NCBI RefSeq assembly: GCF_910592395.1
Contig: NC_088323.1
Span: 6,696,001 to 6,760,000 of the forward strand
Direction: 5' to 3'
Source: Lineus longissimus
Lineage: Eukaryota > Nemertea > Pilidiophora > Heteronemertea > Lineidae
DNA length: 64,000 nt
In this document: piece by piece, positions 47,301-56,300 of the stretch
Position numbering within the stretch: the first letter of the stretch is position 1
Layout: the number at the start of each line of letters is the position of its first letter
Translations under genes and position numbers: made by a program
Notes under the pieces: generated by a model
What the model was told of the DNA's origin: nothing
Seen by the model: only the letters and a program-made list of their open reading frames with translations
Database searches by the model: none

Positions 47301-50300
47301 TCGGAGGTGAGAACTAGTCCTCAACTATCGTATATATAGGGTAGAACCTCTCTATTAAGGACACCCTCGGGACTGACAAGCGCTTAATAGAGAGGTGTCC
47401 TGATTACAGATGTCAATTTGAATGGAAACAACCAATTAGGGACCAAAACTAATGTCCTCAATAGAGAGGTTGTCCTTAATAGAGAGGTTGTCCTTAATAG
47501 AGAGGTGTCCGCTAAGGAAGGTTCCACTCTACTGTAAACTGTGAAATTTCTGCGAGAGTTTCATTTTCACAAATGCACAGTCGAACGCGAACTTAAAAAG
47601 CAAAAAGTTTCAACTCTAATATGATAACAATCATTTAGATTTGACGACAAACAGGATATTTTAAATCTAATGCCAAGAGAAGAAGTGCAAATTGGTCAAA
47701 TTTTAGCGTCGCCAAAATTTAAGGTCTACAGTAAGTAAGATATTTCTCAATAAAATAAAATGGGTACAGATCTGGCCGATGTCTCTGATAAACCTAGCCA
47801 TCGTCTCATGTTCCTTTTTCCCTTTCTCGGCCCCGACGCAGTGCGACATCGGGTTGTTCATTTCATTTCATTTTACCATTCCTTACCTTTCTACTTTTCA
47901 GAGTGGTGAGTTCCGTGCCAACCGGCCGCATCTGACAATCATAGAGCCACACTTCAACGACTACACGGACGTCTCCAATGACGCGTTGTCCATCCGTGGA
48001 TTTGAACTCTATAAATGTAACGACTATCACCTGGAGTCGCTGATCGAGGAGAATTTGTACTATATTGTCAGCCCCAAAGATGTGGTGGTGGCCAAGCTCA
48101 GGGACATCGATGATCATATTCAATATCTATTGGAACACTTTCTATTTGAGGTGCGTGGACATTAATTGCATGAAGTCCATGAGACTGATATCTGGCTCGA
48201 AGAGGGGGGATTTGGGCCACGTAGATCAGGGGTTTGGTCTTTTCAGTTCCTACCTTGCCCTGAAGATGGCGATGGCGTAGTTGTTTCATGAATCCGTCAG
48301 ACTCCGATAACCAGCTCAGAGAGGGGGATTTGGGCCGTAGATGAGTGGTTTGGTCTTTTCAGTTCCTTCCTTGCCCTGAAGATGGCGATGGCGTAATTCT
48401 TTCATGAAGTCCATGAGACTCCGATAACCAGCTCAAAGAGGGGGGATTTGGGCCACGTAGATCTACATTGGTCGGCGCTGAAGGTGTTAATGACCACACG
48501 GATGTCTCCAATGATGCGTTGTCCATTTGCGGATTTGAACTCTATTAACGTAACCATTTTACGTAGGCTTATCTTCTTTCACTCTTTGCAGGAGGCCATG
48601 CTGGCAGCCAATGAACACAGCAAGGAACTCAAGCGGCACGACCCCCAGGAGATCGGACGACAATACCTCAATCACCTAATCGAAAACGTCAAATTCGACG
48701 ATGCAGCGCGACTCTGCATCAAAGTTTTGGGGAAGAACAAACAGTTTTGGGAGGAGGAGGTGTACAAGTTTGCCAGGATTCAGCAGTTGAAGGCCATCGC
48801 TCCCTATCTACCCAAGGGAGACCCGAAGCTGGAGCCTGCGGTCTACGAGATGGTGCTTAACGAGTTCTTGCAGATAAATGAAGAAGTAGGTGACAATGAC
48901 CGGTACTGTTATTTTCGCGGCTTTAACGAATAACCTCAATTCACAAAAAATAAAAATTGTTGAGAAAAAAAATTTCAGAAAAAAAAATTGTTGAGAAAAA
49001 CTCAAAGAAATTTCATAACCTACAAAAATAGAAGAAGGCAGTGAAACTCTTGCTGGATGACTTGGACAAAGTGCCGATGAGTATAGTTCTCTGCGGTTTC
49101 ACTCATATACTGTAAACATGTAAAGCGCTTTGAGATGTTGTACAATTTTAAAGCGCTATTACAAGCACTTACTTCTCTTTTATGCAGTGAAACTTCCCTA
49201 TTGGCCATGAACGACACCCGTGTGACTGACAGAAATTTGGTCAGTTATGATTTTACTTGATGGTATCTCACCAGTAAACTGTTCTTAATTAAAAAAATAT
49301 GAAATGCGATCTTCTGACTCAAGTTATTGTTACTGTTCTATTTATATATATATATGTTTATTTATGTCTATTTTCAGGGCTTTAAGAAGTATATTCACGA
49401 GTGGCCTTGTGATTTATACAACATCCAGACCTTGGTGCGTGCCGTCAAAGATAAACTTAGCAGGAGTCTAAACCAAAACACGTTACTAGTTTGTCTCGCT
49501 CAGCTGTAAGTCTGACACCAATATTTGTGTTTTAAAACGTTTTTATTTGCCGAACGAAATTTACATAGCAGAGAGTTTCAATTCAACTTCTCTTCACCTC
49601 AACGTATTAATCCGAGTCTATTCTCTCATGAAATAGATCATAAACAAAGCTAAACAAATTTGAACTTTTCTTCAGCTATGCAAACGGCACGAGATTTTGA
49701 CCAAGCAATCACCATTTACCTCAAACTCAAGCATGACATCATAATTGACAAAGATAAGAAGTTCTGCGCAAACAGGCAATTATCTGCGATAAAAGTCGCC
49801 ACTATGCGCTGCTAAAGGAGGCAAAACCTGTTATTACTAGATTTGATATTGACTCGCAGACTGCTGCATCTTGCGACAACCATAAAAACCAGTGATTATT
49901 GTCGCAAGCGATTTAAATCGCAGATTCCAGCGATCTAAATTGCATCTGTTGGGCACTTTAGCTGCTGGGCCTGGTTGTTCAACACAAATCTTGTCATTAG
50001 CGGAAGCGTTAGCTCAGCATAGCGTTAGCTTAGCATAGCGTTATCTCCTGCAGTTAACCAATTAGACGTAACATCAGCGTTCGTTGCAGAACTTGTTTTG
50101 AATAACTTGGCTCTGGTGCTTGAAGTCGAATACTGAAATCTTGATTTTCTCTTCTGCAGATACACGTACGACACCAGGTTCGACCAAGCCCTCGCTATTT
50201 ACCTCCAGCTCAAGCACGATAACGTGTTCGACCTGATCCACCGCCATAACCTGTTCTATTCGATCAGCGATAAGATCGTCATGTTGATGGGTCACGATGA

Positions 50301-53300
50301 GAAGAAAGCGGTCAAACTCTTGCTCGATAATATGGATAAAGTGCCGGTGAGTGTAGCTCTCAGCAGCTTCATTCGTCCAGTGGACCCTCTCTCGGATCGG
50401 TTGATAACCTATATGGGACCCATCACAGCAAAACCTACCCTAAGTTGTATTCAACAGAGGCCCATAAGTCAGAAATTTTTTTGCTGAGAATAGACCATTA
50501 CTACAGATAAGGTAGACTGATGTCAGGAAAGATGTAAAATTCTACTGAAATTGTAAATTTTGAATGTTTTTTTCCAGATGGAGAAGGTCGTGAAACAGTT
50601 GGAAAATCATAAGAGACTTCTACACGTGGTAAGTAATAGCATGCAATACAATGTAACCAGTCCAAAGCAGAATACAATACAATGTTATGTGTAATGATAG
50701 AATACAGTACAACACAACAATACACAATGCAACGCAGCACAACAATACACAATGCAACACAACACAACAATACATAATGCAACACAACACAACAATACAT
50801 AATGCAACACAACACAACAATACATAATGCAACACAACACAATACAACGTGATCTTGTTTCTGCCCTGTGCATCAGATAATTCAGTTTTCAGCAGATGTT
50901 CGGGACACATTGATTCCTAAAAAAGTGGAAGCACCAAGCAAGTTTCTTATGGTACCCACATAACTTGTTAGACTGTCATCACCTAGTCTTCACTAAATGT
51001 CACCGACTCTGTACGTGGAACTTGGGTACTACTGATAGACTGTCAGTGTTCTCCAAAACAATTTTTTGGGTCGGGTGCCGCAGCCATATTTTAACACAAT
51101 TGAGAATTCACTTCAGTTCTGCCTGGGTTGGCAGCAAAATCTGTCCGGGTGCTCTAAAAGTAAAACCATTACCAACTCTACAAATATGTCGGGGTGCTAA
51201 CATTTTTTTCTGGGTGCTAGGGTGGGAAAAATTCATCTGTCTGGGTGCTGCGCTTGGACAAAAAGCATAGTGGAGAAACCTGACTGTCATCGCCCGGTGG
51301 TGTTGCGCAAAAACTTGTGACATGGGGATAAAATGCCCAGTTTCATTTTAAACATCGTAATCAGGTTACCTAATGACCAGCTGAGAACTATTCTGGTACC
51401 TCAAAGAAAACACCTACTAAAAGCCAAGGAGTTATTGAAGTTTCCCAGTTTGAATAATCAGACATCTTCCGTGCTGATGTCGTATATACTGTACACCGAA
51501 CTTGGGTCCCGCTGGTCATCACCACCACCCGCGATATCCCCTTGAGAATCTCGCTGGTACAGAGCTCGCACAAATCTCGCCATGATCTTTGCTACCTTGG
51601 CACACTTTGGAACGTCAATCTTTATTCCACTGAGAGCGCTCACGTTCGGTAGGAAGAAGAGAGGAATGAAGTTCTTGGACAAACCCAGCACAAGGTCATC
51701 GTAAACTTTGCAAACCATTTCTTCCAGAGACAGGTCATCATGTTGGCGGAAATACGCCACGTTTTTGAAGAAGCACATTTTCAGCTGGTAGCTTGTGACG
51801 TATTTGCCAACGGTTCTGGGCAATGAGTCCTCGTCTGTGATCATGATGCGACACACGTCTGGATTTCTCAGACACTTTGCGGTGATATACACATCCTTGA
51901 CTCTCTGTTCTAGTCTCTGCATGTGTTCGGTCTCCAGATGTGGGAAGGAGATTTTCCACAGAGTATGCAGCTCCTCATCTGTGCACTTTTTGGCCAATTC
52001 ACTTTTGGCGTGTGGAGGCTTTGGCACCAATACGTACCCACGGCTTCGTAGTTCTTGTTCATCCATCAGCCATGTCCTGGTGGTGGCACCCTCTGGCCAG
52101 TTGTCGATGAGTAGGCCCGGCACAATATCGACTGGTATAGTAAATACGGACTCGCCATCATTCCATATTAATGTGAATAATGAGCATGCTTTCCTATCAG
52201 TATCTTTGATCCCCGGCGCACCTTGCGTTGCGACTGATACTTTTTCACCAGACGCGGCGTTTTGCGAGTGAAGGAAAACACCCATCATTATTTCTTCAAT
52301 GAACTGAGTGTGAAAACCAGCACTTCCACGTGCCACCTTGGGAAGCATATACTGTTCAGCTTCACCTCTGTTTTTGTGGACCTGATGCAACCTCATGAAG
52401 CCGTCCATTACGTAATCATACTTGACATAGCCATTTCCCAAGTCTATGATTTTCCTCTCTTCGTTATTGGCCAGCGGCACTCCAAAAAGGAAATCCATTT
52501 CGTTAGGTAATCCAACTCTAGTGCCTTCAGCACTGCTGCCAATATTTCTCAAATTTCTCCCAGGAATTGTCTGACACTGCTGTGTGATGGATTCTAGAAG
52601 TCTCTTGACCCTCGCTGATACTTCTGCTGCACTTGGGCTGGGTATGAAGCGGACAGCACCTATGCCTGGCGTTTGAAGTGAAGTGGTCATGTCTTGACAC
52701 CCCAATGTTGATACAAAGCCAGCCGCAACCTGTTTTGTAATACTTGCCGCCTTTGCAGTCTCCTGGAGAACGTGGTAGTCTGCTGTTTTGACCAGTGGAA
52801 GGTATTCCAAGGGCGTGTTTCCATGACAATCTTCTTTGCTGACATCACTGCCTTTAATGATCAGGAGCCGCGCCTGGTCAATGTGGCCATGTCTACATGC
52901 CTCGTGAAGAGGAGATGACCCAATCGTGTCATTGTAAGCGCCCATGTTCTGACTCCTCAACAGTAAAGCGCAGACCGCTTTGCCTTGCTTCAAGGCGACA
53001 TCAAGGGGAGTCGCGCATACATTCTGTAGACAGTTCAGATCAGCCCCATATTTCAGCAGAGTCTCAGTTATATCTGCATTATCGCGAAATATGCTCATAT
53101 GAATTGGCGTGAATAACTGATGTTCGGTCTGGTCAGGTGGGAATTTTTCATGTTCAATCTCGTCGGGATGTCTACTGCTACTATCTCCGAGCGTGCATAT
53201 CATAGCTAGTTGTGAACTCCCAACGGCATCGTGCAGTGCACTAGTGTTAGAATTTACTTTGGCATTGATGTCTGCACCACATTTGAGAAGACACTTTACG

Positions 53301-56300
53301 GCTTCCTTGTGGCCTGTGGTTATTGCAAAGTGCAGGATTGTAACTGTATGTTTCACAGATTCTCTACGCGCACCAGAGTTGATGAGGACATTTACCACAT
53401 CAGCATATCCAAGTCCAACTGCATCATGGAGTGGGCTCACTTTCATTGTCATCCTGCTGTTAACATCCAGACCATTTTCTGCAAAGTATCTGATCATATC
53501 TGTTATGGGCCTATCTTTCCTAAGAATCTCTAAGACTTGGAAAACTGGACTCTCTCCTTTGTTCTTTGTTGCATTCATGTCAGCTTTGAGTTCTCCCAGA
53601 ATTCGAACCATGTCAGATTTTCTATGTCTCACCGCATCATGCAGAGGTCTAACACCACTAATGTAGCATTGATTGAGGTCAAGTCCTGCCTCAACCAGCA
53701 GTTTTATCATAGCGACATAGTCTGTTGCCTTCTCAGAGTCCACGTGTTCTATTATAGAATGAATTACAGTTACCCCCTCGGCTCTTTTAGAATTCAGGTC
53801 TCCTCCGACATCAGCTAAAACTCGCAGCATCTCTCCATTGCCCAGTTTTATTGCCTCGTGAACTGCATAATGCGCATCGTCATATTTGCCATTGACGTCT
53901 GCTCCATATCTTAGAAGCAATTTCATGACATTGGGGTCTTTGTCATGCGCGCAGTAGAGCGCAGTGATATTTTCAATTTGCGGTATGAGATGGACGAGCC
54001 TGGGTTCCAGTTTGGCTAGTGCCTTCACCATGTCAGTGTCTCCCAGCCTCATTGCGGTGACAAGCGTTGATATCCCTAGATCGTACCTGGCATTCACATC
54101 TGCGCCATGTTGCAATAAGCAATCCATCATTCCATGAACATTACTCATTACTGCTATACCCAGGGGTGTGAGTCTTCTAAACCCTGGAGAAAGTGCCTCT
54201 GCGCACGCGCTATGCCTGAACAAGAGTTTGAGAACATCTACACTCCGAAGTTTGACTATTTCATTTACAAGGGAGCTGTAACAAATGTTTGCATTAACGT
54301 CTGCTCCAAGTTGTGCCAAGGTTTTCACTAATTCAGAGTTTCTGTGGGTAACTGCATATATAACTGGTGTTTTGTTGTCTAATCTCAGGATGGTGACATC
54401 TGCATCATGTTTAAGAAGCTTCTCGACGATATCCATCCTGCCTAACTCCACAGCTTGAAGCAATGGTCCTTGTTCGGTGAATCCTGAATTGACATCGGCC
54501 CCTAATTCAACCAAACGTTTCATCAGTGCAGTCTGTGTCCTATCAAGAGCAAAGTTCAGCGCTGTACAGTTTATCCTTCTGATGGCATTCACGTCAACTC
54601 CTAAACTGAGCAATGTTTTTATCCCACGAATGTTATTCAGCTGAATAGCTCTATGTATTGAAGTGACATTCTGGTCAAAACGTGCATTTATATCAGCACC
54701 AAGTCCAACCAAAAACTCCACTGCCTGTGCTTTCCTTCTACTTATTCCCGTTTCTATAACCATTAGAAGTTGTTCGTCAGTTTGTATCACCGTACTAGGT
54801 CCAAAAGTTTCCGACATCCGATGCCTTAGCTCATTCCTCTTTGAAAACACCTCGTCAGCTGTGCTCCGACCTGCATCCCCTAACAGAGGATAGTGCAATG
54901 GTGTCTTCCTCTCCATGTCCCGGGCATTTATATCCGCCCCTAAATCAACCAGAGTCCAAATAACGCCCTTGATTACGTGAGTGTTGTGAGCCCCCACAAA
55001 CTGTTCAGCTGCATGGTGAAGTACAGTCCTCTTCTTACTGTCTCTACAATTAATGTCTATACCTTCATGTACCAGTTGTCGCAGTCTAGCACAATCACGC
55101 GCCTCCACTGCCCGATACAAGTCACTAAACTTTGCCATTGTCCTGAATTGACAAATGGATACTCACCGCAGATCAAGTCTATTATCCTTGAAAACACACA
55201 AATGTTTGTCACCCAACATATGTCCAAGTCCTCACTATTCAAAAAATGTTTCGATTGATTCCTACGAGTTTATTCAGCAACTAAATCCGTGGATGAAATC
55301 GTGACATTATAACCGTCATGGGATGTGCTCTCTTACCGAGAAATGATTATGTTCTGTTGGCAAATTATAGTTGTGAATAGGAAGTGGCCCATCCCTGATG
55401 ACCTGACCTTATTTCCTGACCCCGGCCTACACTAGCAAACACGACGAATCGATTGCTCGCAAACATGAGCAAACTTCGTGTTTGGCCTAGTTTGCCGAAG
55501 CATGTTTGCTCTTGTTTGCCAGTGGACTTTTTGGGTCCGAGGTTCTCAACTTTTGAAGGAGACAGTGATACGCCCCGTGCCTTTCCCTTAGGAGGATCCA
55601 TGCCCTGGTCTTGATATCTTAATGCCCTATTCAAGAAGGACCCTGACATTGGCCAAGAGTACCACGGCCTCAAGTAGCTCTCTACGTTGATTATAACGCC
55701 ATCTCTTGTCATGTTTCCAGTATCTTGATGCCCTTTTCAAGAAGAACCCTGACATCGGCCAAGAGTACCACGGCCTTCAAGTAGCTCTCTACGCTGATTA
55801 TAACACCACCTCTTGTCATGTTTCCAGTATCTTGATGCCCTATTCAAGAAGGACCCTGACATCGGCCAGGAGTACCAAGGTCTTCAATTAGCTCTCTACG
55901 CTGATTATAACACCACCTCTTGTCATGTTTCCAGTATCTTGATGCCCTTTTCAAGAAGGACCCTGACATCGGCCAGGAGTACCACGGCCTTCAAGTCGCT
56001 CTCTACGCTGATCATGACCCTGCCAATCTGATCAAGTTCCTTCGGAGTAGCAACTACTACCCGCTCCAACATGCCATGGAGGAATGTCAGAAGAGGAGAC
56101 TCACAAAGGAAATGGTCTATTTATTGGGTAAGAATCACCAACATTACTAACATCAAGAATGAATAAATAGCAATCTGTGTTTATTCTTGCTAATACTGGA
56201 TCTGAAGAAGAAAATGTACTTCTGGATGTGTACTGTGCTAGATTTACGGAATTAACCCCCCCCCCCCCACTGGCAGGTTTCTGTCCTAAAATCGAGATCA

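Noticed and set aside
8663-47536. Family A MITEs as true introners that created the introns they occupy
   Set aside because: The introns are longer than the elements, lie at positions with homologous exon borders, and most copies are not at splice sites. The donor association is kept as a finding instead.
50501-50910. Cysteine/valine-rich minus-strand frames of 62-113 codons
   Set aside because: They are translations of the ACAACACAATAC tandem repeat in VPS41 intron 14.
51795-54893. Several plus-strand frames of 65-158 codons
   Set aside because: Antisense shadows of the ankyrin-cGLR coding sequence.
55706-56031. Plus-strand frames repeating FQYLDALFKKDPDIGQEY
   Set aside because: They arise by reading across units of the 107-bp exon 15 array out of frame. 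Only the last unit joins VPS41 correctly.
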